Source: Promicromonospora thailandica
GTDB lineage: Bacteria; Actinomycetota; Actinomycetes; Actinomycetales; Cellulomonadaceae
Direction of reading: 5' to 3'
DNA: 64,000 bases
Assembly (NCBI RefSeq): GCF_024171955.1
Contig: NZ_JAMTCS010000004.1
Span: forward strand, 248,001-312,000
The notes under the pieces were generated by a model that was not told the origin of the DNA, did no database searches, and worked only from the letters and a program-made list of their open reading frames with translations. Numbering within the stretch: the stretch's first letter is position 1; each line of letters opens with the position of its first letter. The position numbers and the translations under genes are program-made. Positions 53,845-61,609 of the stretch are shown in pieces.

Positions 53845-55161
53845 TCAGCCGCGGGTGACGTCCGCGCCCAGGGCCACCAGCTTCTCCTGGAAGTTCTCGT
53901 AGCCGCGGTCGATCAGGCCGATGCCGCGCACCGTCGACTGCCCCTTGGCGGCCAGGGCCGCGATGAGGTGGGAGAACCCGCCGCGCAGGTCCGGCACCTC
54001 GATGTCGGCGGCCGACAGCGGCGTGGGGCCGGAGACGACGGCGGAGTGGTGGAAGTTGCGCTGGCCGAACCGGCAGTCGCGACCGCCCAGGCACTCCTTG
54101 TAGACCTGGATCGTGGCGCCCATCTTGCGCAGCGCGTCGGTGAAGCCGAACCGGTTCTCGTACACGGTCTCGTGCACGATCGACAGGCCGGTGGCCTGCG
54201 TGAGCGCGACGACGAGCGGCTGCTGCCAGTCCGTCATGAAGCCGGGGTGGACGTCGGTCTCCAGCACGATCGACTTGAGGTCGCCGCCGGCGTGCCAGAA
54301 GCGGATGCCGTCGTCCTGCACCTCGAAGCGGCCGCCGACCTTCCGGAACGTGTTGAGGAACGTCATCATCTCGGGCTGCGTGGCGCCCTTGACGGTGATG
54401 TCGCCGCCCGTGGCCAGGGCCGCCGAGGCCCAGGACGCGGTCTCGATGCGGTCGTTGAGCGCGGTGTGCGTGTAGCCCTCGAGGCGGTCGACGCCCTCGA
54501 TGCGGATCACGCGGTCCGTGTCGACCGAGATGATCGCGCCCATCTTCTGCAGCACCGCGATGAGGTCCATGATCTCGGGCTCGATCGCCGCGCCCGAGAG
54601 CTCGGTGATGCCGTCGGCTCGGACCGCCGTGAGCAGCGTCTGCTCGGTGGCGCCCACGGACGGGTACGGCAGCGAGATCTTGGTGCCCTGCAGGCGGCGC
54701 GGCGCGCGCAGGTGGATGCCGTTGGGCCGCTTGTCCACGACGGCGCCGAACTGGCGCAGGATGTCGAGGTGGTAGTTGATGGGCCGGTCGCCGATGCGGC
54801 AGCCGCCCAGGTCGGGGATGAACGCCTCGCCCAGCCGGTGCAGCAGCGGCCCGCAGAACAGGATCGGGATGCGGCTCGAGCCGGCGTGCGCGTCGATGTC
54901 GGCCACGTGCGCCGACTCCACGTTGGACGGGTCGAGGTCCAGGATGCCCGCGTCGGTGTCGTACTTGACGTTGACCCCGTGCAGGTCCAGGAGTCCCGAG
55001 ACGACCTTGACGTCACGGATCTGCGGGACGTTCCGCAGCACGCTGGGCGTCTCGCCCAGCAGGGAAGCCACCATGGACTTCGACACGAAGTTCTTGGCGC
55101 CTCGAACGGTGATGGTCCCGGTCAACGGGTTGCCGCCGTTCACATACAGCAGATCGTTCAT
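53845..55161 (-). CDS. murA: UDP-N-acetylglucosamine 1-carboxyvinyltransferase
   Basis: 438 residues. It adds enolpyruvate to UDP-GlcNAc, the committed step of peptidoglycan synthesis. GAKNFVSKSMVASLLGETPS contains the catalytic lysine region. DLGGCRIGDRPINYHLDILR holds the active-site cysteine position, retained here, so the enzyme should be fosfomycin-sensitive. ETVYENRFGFTDALRKMGAT and the C-terminal VRGIGLIDRGYENFQEKLVA are family blocks. ATG 55161 is chosen because the upstream extension (MNGEYSRTCACW...) is untypical. The plsC-like and gpsA genes follow it on the same strand. Confidence 0.96.
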   Translation of the reverse strand: MNDLLYVNGGNPLTGTITVRGAKNFVSKSMVASLLGETPSVLRNVPQIRDVKVVSGLLDLHGVNVKYDTDAGILDLDPSNVESAHVADIDAHAGSSRIPILFCGPLLHRLGEAFIPDLGGCRIGDRPINYHLDILRQFGAVVDKRPNGIHLRAPRRLQGTKISLPYPSVGATEQTLLTAVRADGITELSGAAIEPEIMDLIAVLQKMGAIISVDTDRVIRIEGVDRLEGYTHTALNDRIETASWASAALATGGDITVKGATQPEMMTFLNTFRKVGGRFEVQDDGIRFWHAGGDLKSIVLETDVHPGFMTDWQQPLVVALTQATGLSIVHETVYENRFGFTDALRKMGATIQVYKECLGGRDCRFGQRNFHHSAVVSGPTPLSAADIEVPDLRGGFSHLIAALAAKGQSTVRGIGLIDRGYENFQEKLVALGADVTRG

Positions 55162-55419
55162 ATCCTCGTCGTCGTCTCGTTCGTTCCGATGATGGATGCA
55201 TGGCGGGCCGGCCTGTGGTGGCCGGGGGCGCCCGGTCGATCCTGCCCCTCGCCGCCGGTCGTGCCAACACGCGCACGTTCGGGAGTATTCACCGTTCACT
55301 ACACCTTCACTCGCGCCGCACGCCCGCGCAGTTCGACACGCCGCGCGCCGACGTCAAGCCCCCATCCATAGAATGAGACGGCCTTTTCGGATCGCGGACA
55401 GGTGCCTAGTGTCCCAGGC
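55162..55419. other. Divergent region between murA and the MHS transporter
   Basis: About 258 nt with no supported gene. It must contain the promoters of both flanking genes. On the plus strand a -10-like TAGAAT (55369-55374) is 45 nt before the transporter ATG, with a weak -35. I see no clear operator or riboswitch. Confidence 0.4.
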
Positions 55420-56796
55420 ATGAGCACCGCATCTTCGAGCGCCGGGACCGCCGCGGGCGAGCAGGACCAGCCGGCCGGGAACTCCCGGGGCCGTGTCGTC
55501 GTCGCGTCCCTCATCGGCACGTCGATCGAGTTCTACGACTTCTACATCTACGCGACCGCGGCCTCGCTGGTCTTCCCCGCGCTGTTCTTCCCGAACGCCG
55601 AGGACCCCACCACGCAGCTGCTCTCGTCCTTCGCCGTCTTCGGCGTCGCCTTCGTCGCCCGCCCGCTCGGGTCCGTGCTGTTCGGCCACTTCGGCGACCG
55701 CATCGGCCGCAAGGCCACGCTCGTGGCCTCGCTGCTCACGATGGGCATCGCGACCGTGCTGATCGGCGTCATCCCCGCCGCGTCGACGCCCGGCTGGGCC
55801 GTCGCCGCGCCGGCCGTGCTGGTGCTGGCCCGGTTCTGCCAGGGCCTCGGCCTCGGCGGCGAGTGGAGCGGCGCGGCCCTCCTGGCCACCGAGAACGCGC
55901 CGCACGGCAAGCGCGCGATCTACGGCACGTTCCCGCAGCTCGGCGCGCCCATCGGCTTCATCCTGGCCAACACGGTGTTCATCGCCCTCTCGACCACGCT
56001 GACGCCCGAGCAGTTCGCGAGCTGGGGCTGGCGCATCCCGTTCCTGGCCTCCGCGATCCTCGTGATCGTGGGCCTGTGGGTGCGCCTGTCGCTCCTGGAG
56101 ACCCCCGCGTTCCGCAAGGTGCTCGCGGCCGAGGCCGTCAGCAAGGTGCCCGTGGCGCGCGTGTTCCGCAGCTCGTGGAAGCAGATCGTGTCCGGCACGT
56201 TCATCATGCTGGCCACGTACGTGCTGTTCTACCTGATGACGACGTTCACGCTGAACTACGGCGTCGCGCCGACCGCGCCGGAGGACGGCGCGCCCGCGGG
56301 CCTGGGCTACGAGAAGGTCGACTTCCTCTGGATGCTCATCCTCGGCGTCGTCTTCTTCGGCGTCTTCACGCTGCTGTCCGGGCCCATGGCCGAGCGGTTC
56401 GGCCGCCGCAAGCACCTCATCTGGGTCACCGTGGCGATCATCGTGTTCGGCGGCCTGTTCGTGCCGCTGTTCGCGGGCGGCACCTTTGGCGTGCAGACCC
56501 TGCTGATCCTGGGCTTCACGCTCATGGGCCTGACCTTCGGCCCGATGGCGGCCGTGCTGCCCGAGCTGTTCCCCGCCAACGTGCGGTACACGGGCTCCGG
56601 CATCGCGTACAACCTGTCGTCGGTGCTCGGCGCCGCGGTGGCACCGTTCATCGCGGTGTGGCTGTGGGCGCAGGCGGACGGCTCCCCCGTGCTGGTGGGC
56701 GTGTACCTCTCGGTCATGGCGGTGATCACGCTGGTGGCCCTGCTCCTGGAGCGCGAGACCCGCGACGTGAACTACGCGGACAACGTCTCGGCCTGA
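55420..56796 (+). CDS. MHS-family MFS transporter
   Basis: 458 residues, twelve helices, of the metabolite:H+ symporter (ShiA/ProP-like) branch. ASLIGTSIEFYDFYIYATAA at the start is the family signature. HFGDRIGRKATLVASLLTMG is the A-motif loop and RFCQGLGLGGEWSGAALLATENAPHGKR follows in helix 4 to 5 (quoted in part). AERFGRRKHLIWVTVAI is the second-half loop. Substrates in this family include shikimate, proline/betaine, and dicarboxylates; none is implied here. ATG 55420 is used. Upstream lies about 260 nt shared with the murA promoter. Confidence 0.9.
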   Translation: MSTASSSAGTAAGEQDQPAGNSRGRVVVASLIGTSIEFYDFYIYATAASLVFPALFFPNAEDPTTQLLSSFAVFGVAFVARPLGSVLFGHFGDRIGRKATLVASLLTMGIATVLIGVIPAASTPGWAVAAPAVLVLARFCQGLGLGGEWSGAALLATENAPHGKRAIYGTFPQLGAPIGFILANTVFIALSTTLTPEQFASWGWRIPFLASAILVIVGLWVRLSLLETPAFRKVLAAEAVSKVPVARVFRSSWKQIVSGTFIMLATYVLFYLMTTFTLNYGVAPTAPEDGAPAGLGYEKVDFLWMLILGVVFFGVFTLLSGPMAERFGRRKHLIWVTVAIIVFGGLFVPLFAGGTFGVQTLLILGFTLMGLTFGPMAAVLPELFPANVRYTGSGIAYNLSSVLGAAVAPFIAVWLWAQADGSPVLVGVYLSVMAVITLVALLLERETRDVNYADNVSA

Positions 56797-56809
56797 CGCC
56801 CGCCGTCCG

Positions 56810-56874
56810 CAGCTGAGTGCTGGGTATTCGCCCGTCTGGCACACGAAAAAGGGCGAATACCCAGCACTCAGCAG
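56810..56874. repeat. 65-bp palindromic intergenic repeat, copy B
   Basis: A perfect inverted repeat with 22-nt arms (56812-56833 and 56851-56872) and a 17-nt loop ending in AAAAA. It aligns gap-free to copy A at 32431-32495, sharing GAGTGCTGG, TTCGCCC, AAAGGGCG and GCACTCAGC. It lies between the MHS transporter stop and the TauE/SafE start on the same strand. No T tract follows, so simple termination is not the obvious role. Confidence 0.85.
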
Positions 56875-56894
56875 GGCCGGGGTAGCGTGACGGC

Positions 56895-57641
56895 GTGGAG
56901 ATCTGGGCAGTCGTGGCCGCCGGGGTGGCCGTGCTCGTCGGGGCCGGGCTGCAGCGGGTGGCCGGCATGGGGCTCGGGCTCGTGGCCGCACCGGTGCTCA
57001 CCGTGCTGCTCGGGGCGTCGGTGGGCGTGCTGGTCAGCAACGTCGCCGCGATCGTCACGGCCCTGCTCGTGCTACGGGCCCTGCGCGACCGCGTGGACTG
57101 GCGCCGCGTCGTCACCATCCTGCCGCTCATGCTCGTCGGGTCGGTGCTCGGCGCCCTGACCGTGCGAGAGGCCGACTCCGCGTGGCTCGACGTGATCGTC
57201 GGCGGGTCGGTGCTGGTCGCGCTCAGCGCCTCCGCGCTGCTGCGGCGGCGCGTGCGGATCGAGGGCCGGCCCGTCGCCGTGCTCACCGGGCTGACGGCGG
57301 GCTTCATGAACACGACGTCGGGCGTGGCGGCGCCGGCCTGGACCGCCTACGCCCTGGCCACGCGCTGGGAGCACCGGTCGTTCGCCGCGACCATGCAGCC
57401 GCTGCTCGTCGTCATGAACACCATGTCGGTGGCGACGAAGCTGGGCCTGGGCGCGATCCCGCCGCACGCCGTACCCGCCTGGTGGGTCTGGGCGGCGCTG
57501 CTGGCCGCGGTGCTCGCGGGCGTGGGGCTCGGGGCCGTCCTCGCGCGGCGCGTGCCCACTGCCGTAGCGTCTCGCATCGCCCTCCTGGTGGCCCTCGCGG
57601 GCGCCCTGACGGCGCTCGTGCGGGGCCTGCTCACGGTGTGA
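56895..57641 (+). CDS. TauE/SafE (TSUP) family permease
   Basis: 248 residues, eight predicted helices. VAGMGLGLVAAPVLTVLLGA near the start and AGFMNTTSGVAAPAWTAYAL in the second half are the paired TSUP motifs. The family exports sulfite, organosulfonates and other anions, or imports them; the direction and solute are not decided here. The GTG at 56895 is the first start after copy B of the palindromic repeat. Its last codons and TGA are inside an 18-bp perfect hairpin stem. Confidence 0.88.
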   Translation: MEIWAVVAAGVAVLVGAGLQRVAGMGLGLVAAPVLTVLLGASVGVLVSNVAAIVTALLVLRALRDRVDWRRVVTILPLMLVGSVLGALTVREADSAWLDVIVGGSVLVALSASALLRRRVRIEGRPVAVLTGLTAGFMNTTSGVAAPAWTAYALATRWEHRSFAATMQPLLVVMNTMSVATKLGLGAIPPHAVPAWWVWAALLAAVLAGVGLGAVLARRVPTAVASRIALLVALAGALTALVRGLLTV

Positions 57642-57655
57642 GCAGGCCCCGCACG
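57617..57655. terminator. Bidirectional hairpin overlapping the TSUP gene stop
   Basis: Perfect 18-bp arms (57617-57634 and 57638-57655) with a 3-nt loop. The left arm is coding sequence and the right arm begins at the last coding base before TGA (57639-57641). The convergent tctA gene stops 16 nt away. A likely shared terminator, without a T tract. Confidence 0.7.
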
Positions 57656-57670
57656 TCACCCAGGAGGGAC

Positions 57671-59179
57671 TCAGTCCTCCTCGGCGAACACCACGTCCCG
57701 CTTGCGCCGGATCATCGGCAGCACGGCGATCACCAGCGCCACCACGGCCAGCCCGAGCAGCACCCCCGAGATGGGCCGCGTGACGAACACCGTCGGGTCG
57801 CCGTGCGAGATGAGCAGCGCACGGCGCAGGTGGTTCTCCAGCAGCGGGCCCAGCACGAAGCCCAGCAGCAGCGGCGCGGGCTCGCAGCCGCACCGGACGA
57901 GCACGAACCCGCCCACGCCGAGCACCGCCATGACCAGCACGTGGAACGGGTTCTGGTCGATCGCGTACGTGCCGATACAGGCGAACGCGATGATCGCGGG
58001 AAACATCACCGAGTACGGCACGTCGAGCAGCTTCACCCACATGCGGATGAGGGGCAGGTTCAGCACCACGAGCAGCAGGTTGCCGATGAACATGGACGCG
58101 ATGAGGCCCCAGACGAGCTCGGGCTGCGCCGTCATGACGCCGGGGCCCGGCTGGATGCCCTGGATGATGAGCGCGCTCAGCAGCAGCGCCATCACGGGGT
58201 GCGCCGGCAGGCCCAGGGCGAGCAGCGGCACGAACGACGTCTGCGCCGCCGCGTTGTTCGCCGACTCCGGGCCGGTGACGCCCTCGATCGCGCCCCGCCC
58301 GAACTCCTGCGGACGCCTCGAGACCCGCTTCTCCACCGCGTACGCGCCGTAGGCCGCGAGCACGTGGCCGCCGCCCGGCAGCACGCCCAGCACCGAGCCC
58401 AGTCCGGTTGCGCGCAGCACGGGGCCGACCATCCGGCGCCGGTCCTCGCGCGTGGGCCACAGGTTCTCGACCTTCGCCGCGACCCGCACGCGGGTGCGCG
58501 GGTCGTGCAGGTTCTTCAGGATCTCGGCGATGCCGAACACCGCGACGGCCACGGACACGAAGCTCAGCCCGTCCCACAGCTCGCGGACGCCGAACGTGAA
58601 CCGTGGCACCGCCGTGTAGAGGTCCTGGCCGATGGTGCCGAGCAGGATGCCCAGCACGATCATCGCGAGCGCCTTGAGCGCGGACCCGCTGGCCAGCGCG
58701 ATGGACGCCACGAGGCCGAGCACGACCACCGCGAACATCTCCGCGGAGCCGAAGGTCAGCGCGGCCGCGGCGAGCGGGCCCGCGGCGGCCGCCAGCACGA
58801 AGGTGCCGACGATACCCGCGAAGAACGAGCCGAGCGCCGCCGCCGCGAGCGCCACGCCGGCCCGTCCCTGCCGGGCCATGGGGTGGCCGTCGATCGCCGT
58901 CACGGCCGACGACGACTCCCCCGGGATGTTCAGCAGGATCGCGGTGGTGGAGCCGCCGTACTGCGCGCCGTAGTAGATGCCGGCGAGCATGATGATGGCC
59001 GACACCGGGTCGTCGAACCCGAAGGTCAGCGGCAGCAGGAGGGCAATGGACGCCGTCGGGCCGATGCCCGGAAGCACGCCGACCGCGGTGCCGAGCGCCA
59101 CGCCGAGCAGGCAGAACAGCACGTTGTGCACGGCCAGCGCCTCGGAGAAACCGAGCGCGAGGTTGTCCAGGAGATCCAT
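57671..59179 (-). CDS. tctA: Tripartite tricarboxylate transporter large permease subunit (TctA)
   Basis: 502 residues, about twelve helices. GVLPGIGPTASIALLLPLTF near residue 38 is the TctA signature; ILLNIPGESSSAVTAIDGHP and the second-half TGLGSVLGVLPGGGHVLAAY repeat the pattern. ESANNAAAQTSFVPLLALGL is conserved. It forms the channel of a sodium- or proton-driven solute uptake system fed by the TctC binding protein. It is 3 nt downstream of tctB. The substrate (often citrate, aromatic acids, or other carboxylates) cannot be read from sequence. Confidence 0.95.
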   Translation of the reverse strand: MDLLDNLALGFSEALAVHNVLFCLLGVALGTAVGVLPGIGPTASIALLLPLTFGFDDPVSAIIMLAGIYYGAQYGGSTTAILLNIPGESSSAVTAIDGHPMARQGRAGVALAAAALGSFFAGIVGTFVLAAAAGPLAAAALTFGSAEMFAVVVLGLVASIALASGSALKALAMIVLGILLGTIGQDLYTAVPRFTFGVRELWDGLSFVSVAVAVFGIAEILKNLHDPRTRVRVAAKVENLWPTREDRRRMVGPVLRATGLGSVLGVLPGGGHVLAAYGAYAVEKRVSRRPQEFGRGAIEGVTGPESANNAAAQTSFVPLLALGLPAHPVMALLLSALIIQGIQPGPGVMTAQPELVWGLIASMFIGNLLLVVLNLPLIRMWVKLLDVPYSVMFPAIIAFACIGTYAIDQNPFHVLVMAVLGVGGFVLVRCGCEPAPLLLGFVLGPLLENHLRRALLISHGDPTVFVTRPISGVLLGLAVVALVIAVLPMIRRKRDVVFAEED

Positions 59180-59182
59180 GCC

Positions 59183-59668
59183 TCACCCACCCAGCCAGTC
59201 GCCGAACAGCGGCAGGCGCAGCTGCAGCGCGAGCACGAAGACCGCCCAGCACAGGGCGGTCAGGCCCACCGCGATCACGAGGGTCCGGCGCCAGGAGACG
59301 CCGTCGCGCGCGAGGGCCGCGAGCAGCACCGCACCAAAGGTCGACGGGATCACGCCGAGCCCGTCGACCGTGAGCGCGAAGAAGACGATCGCGCCGGCGA
59401 TCGCCACGACCGGTCGCCACTCCAGGCCCGCGAGCGGGCGCAGGTCGGGCTGGTCGACGGCGGCGCCGTCGTCCTCCTCGGACGACGGCGTGCCCGGCGA
59501 CGTGCCGCCCGGCGTGTCCGGGGCGACGTACGCCTTGACGACGCAGATCGCCCCGAGCAGCGCCAGGACCAGGCCGAGGACGAGCGGCACGTAGCCCGGG
59601 CCCATGTCGAGCAGGTCACCCAGCTCGTAGCCGAGCGCGCCCACCGCGAACGCCGCTCCGAGCACCAC
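59183..59668 (-). CDS. tctB: Tripartite tricarboxylate transporter small subunit (TctB)
   Basis: At least 161 residues. Four hydrophobic segments: a first one starting VVLGAAFAVGALGYEL, YVPLVLGLVLALLGAICVVK near 26-45, VVAIAGAIVFFALT near 86, and TLVIAVGLTALCWAVFVL near 129; an acidic Ser/Glu/Asp linker lies between the second and third. GTG 59668 is the first canonical start but cuts the first helix short and lacks a ribosome site. Codons upstream continue the helix (DLVAGLIFVV) back to an ATC at 59722 that sits 5 nt after GGAGG, one base past the tctC stop. The true start is probably there. The second subunit of TctABC. Confidence 0.85.
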   Translation of the reverse strand: MVLGAAFAVGALGYELGDLLDMGPGYVPLVLGLVLALLGAICVVKAYVAPDTPGGTSPGTPSSEEDDGAAVDQPDLRPLAGLEWRPVVAIAGAIVFFALTVDGLGVIPSTFGAVLLAALARDGVSWRRTLVIAVGLTALCWAVFVLALQLRLPLFGDWLGG

Positions 59669-59723
59669 GAAGATCAGGCCCGCGACGAGGTCCCCCGTCG
59701 AGCCGGGCCGCAGCGTGCGGATC

Positions 59724-60722
59724 TCAGCCTCCCTGCGAGCCGATGACGTCGGACCACGTGGCGATCTGCTCGGTCAGCAGCTCGGTGTGGGCCTCCGGCG
59801 TCGCGCGGTCGGCCTCGACGGGCGTGGTGCCGAGCTCCGCCATCTGGTCGATCACCGACTGGTCCGCCAGGGCGGTCTGGAGCGCCGACGTGAGCTGCTC
59901 CACGACCTCGTCCGGAGTCTCGGCCGGCACGTACAGGCCGTGCCACACCGACACCTCGACGTCGGGCTGGCCGCTCTCGGCCGTGGTCGGCAGGTCGGGC
60001 AGGGACTCGATGCGCTCGGGCGTGGTCACCGCGTACGCCTTGACGGTGCCCTCGGTGATCTGGCCGGTCGTGTTGGTGGTCTGGTCGCACATGAAGTCGA
60101 CCTGCCGGCCCACCAGGTCCTCCATGGCGGGACCGGTGCCGTCGTAGGGCACCACCGTGACCTCGACACCGATCGCGCTGGTCAGCAGGCGGCCGCACAG
60201 GTCGGACGCGGCGCCCTCGCCGGCGGTCGCCATCGTGACCTCGCTCTCGTTCTCCTGGACGTAGGAGACGAAGTCCTCGAAGGTGTCCGGCTCGAAGTCG
60301 CTGCGCGCGATGATCGTCATCGGCACCTCGGTGACGAGCCCGACGGTCCGGAAGTCCTCGACCGGGTCGTACGCCAGGTCCTCGCCGTAGAGGGCGGGTG
60401 CCGTGGACATACCGATGTGGTGCATCAGCACGGTGTACCCGTCGGGGTCCTCCGTGGCGACCTGCCCGGCACCGACGGTGCCGCCCGCGCCCTCCACGTT
60501 CTGCACCACGAGCTGGACGCCGAGCTCCTCGGCCATCGGCTCGGCGATCATGCGGGTCACCGTGTCGGTGGGGCCGCCGGCGGCGAACGGCACGACGACC
60601 TCGATGTCGTCGTCCGGGTACGAGGCGGGGTCAGAGCCCGAGGAACAGGCGGCCAGGGTGAGGCTCAGGCCGGCCAGCGCACCGAGGTACGCGGCCACCT
60701 TCCGGGGTCCGGCGGGGGTCAT
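59724..60722 (-). CDS. tctC: Tripartite tricarboxylate transporter substrate-binding protein (TctC)
   Basis: 332 residues, an extracytoplasmic solute-binding lipoprotein. Signal peptide with lipobox SLTLAAC (Cys near 26). The fold opens with DIEVVVPFAAGGPTDTVTRM, the Bug/TctC signature, then VVQNVEGAGGTVGAGQVATE and GLYVPAETPDEVVEQLTSAL. It captures the ligand and hands it to TctA/TctB encoded next. ATG 60722 follows GGAG with 6-nt spacing. The order tctC-tctB-tctA is standard. No TctDE-type two-component pair is present. A lone copy of the GAGATCTGGT motif lies 42 nt upstream (60764-60774). Confidence 0.95.
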   Translation of the reverse strand: MTPAGPRKVAAYLGALAGLSLTLAACSSGSDPASYPDDDIEVVVPFAAGGPTDTVTRMIAEPMAEELGVQLVVQNVEGAGGTVGAGQVATEDPDGYTVLMHHIGMSTAPALYGEDLAYDPVEDFRTVGLVTEVPMTIIARSDFEPDTFEDFVSYVQENESEVTMATAGEGAASDLCGRLLTSAIGVEVTVVPYDGTGPAMEDLVGRQVDFMCDQTTNTTGQITEGTVKAYAVTTPERIESLPDLPTTAESGQPDVEVSVWHGLYVPAETPDEVVEQLTSALQTALADQSVIDQMAELGTTPVEADRATPEAHTELLTEQIATWSDVIGSQGG

Positions 60723-60864
60723 GTCCGTCTCCGATCGTCCTTGATCCGGGCCAGAACCCGGGTGAGATCTGGTCGAGACGGCGACAGTACCGCCGAGCAT
60801 GTGACGTCCGCCACAAACTTCCCGTGGCTTGACCGAACGGTGACCTGCGGGTGATGTACGCCGG

Positions 60865-61554
60865 TCAGACCGCAGGGCCGGCCGGCGGTTCGACGACCGC
60901 CCGGGTGGGCCGGTCGGCGTCGTACCGGAGGTTCACCTGGTCGCCGACGGCGTGCGGCGCGCCCCACGTGATGTCGGTCAGCGTCTGCTCGCCCGCGAAC
61001 GGGTGCCGCCAGCCCACCGTCGTGGCCGTGCGCGGGCGACCGTTCCAGACGACCCGCCCGGCCGGGCGCACGTCGGTGACCACGCCCGTGGCCCGCTCGC
61101 CGGTGCCGGTGAGCCGCCGGTGCGCCGCCGTACGTGACCAGGCGGTCAGGATCGCGAGTCCCGCTCCGGCGAGCGCCAGGGCGACGCCGCCGAAGATGGT
61201 CTCCAGCCAGTACCCGTACCGCGTGCCGATCCGCGCGTCGGCCGGGTTCGCGGGGTCGTACAGCACCGTGACGCGCTCGCCGACGTCGTACCGGGGCGGG
61301 TCGCTCCCGATGCGGTCGGTGAGCAGGTGCTCCTGCCCGGCGACGCCGTACGCCACCACGGCGCGGTAGGTGTAGCGCGCCGAGCCGTCACCGGTACCGG
61401 CCCGCTCGTCCAGACCGACGACGACGCCCCCAGCCCGCTCCGCACCCGCCAGGAAGCTCGCGGTGCGCACCGCCAGGACCCCCGCGGCGGTGCCGAACAC
61501 GGCGGCCATGACCAGGAGCCCGCCGGCGACGACCAGCGGGACGCGAGATCTCAT
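60865..61554 (-). CDS. DUF3592 domain membrane protein
   Basis: 229 residues. Two transmembrane helices (VPLVVAGGLLVMAAVFGTAA near the start, and GVALALAGAGLAILTAW near 125) flank a beta domain (ARYTYRAVVAYGVAGQEHLL, PPRYDVGERVTVLYDPANPA), which is the DUF3592 pattern. A second, similar soluble repeat (GVVTDVRPAGRVVW, PHAVGDQVNLRYDADRP) ends the protein. Function unknown. ATG 61554 is chosen; GTG 61620 would add 22 residues and overlap the end of the upstream gene by 11 nt. On the same strand as the NTase-Nudix gene. Confidence 0.8.
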   Translation of the reverse strand: MRSRVPLVVAGGLLVMAAVFGTAAGVLAVRTASFLAGAERAGGVVVGLDERAGTGDGSARYTYRAVVAYGVAGQEHLLTDRIGSDPPRYDVGERVTVLYDPANPADARIGTRYGYWLETIFGGVALALAGAGLAILTAWSRTAAHRRLTGTGERATGVVTDVRPAGRVVWNGRPRTATTVGWRHPFAGEQTLTDITWGAPHAVGDQVNLRYDADRPTRAVVEPPAGPAV

Positions 61555-61609
61555 CCGCGCATCGAACCACGCGAGGTCGCGCCGCGCGAGGCCCTCCACC
61601 GCGACCGGC

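Noticed and set aside
56895-56906. GAGATCTGG at the TauE/SafE start as another array unit
   Set aside because: It is the coding start V-E-I-W and lacks the flanking bases shared by real units.
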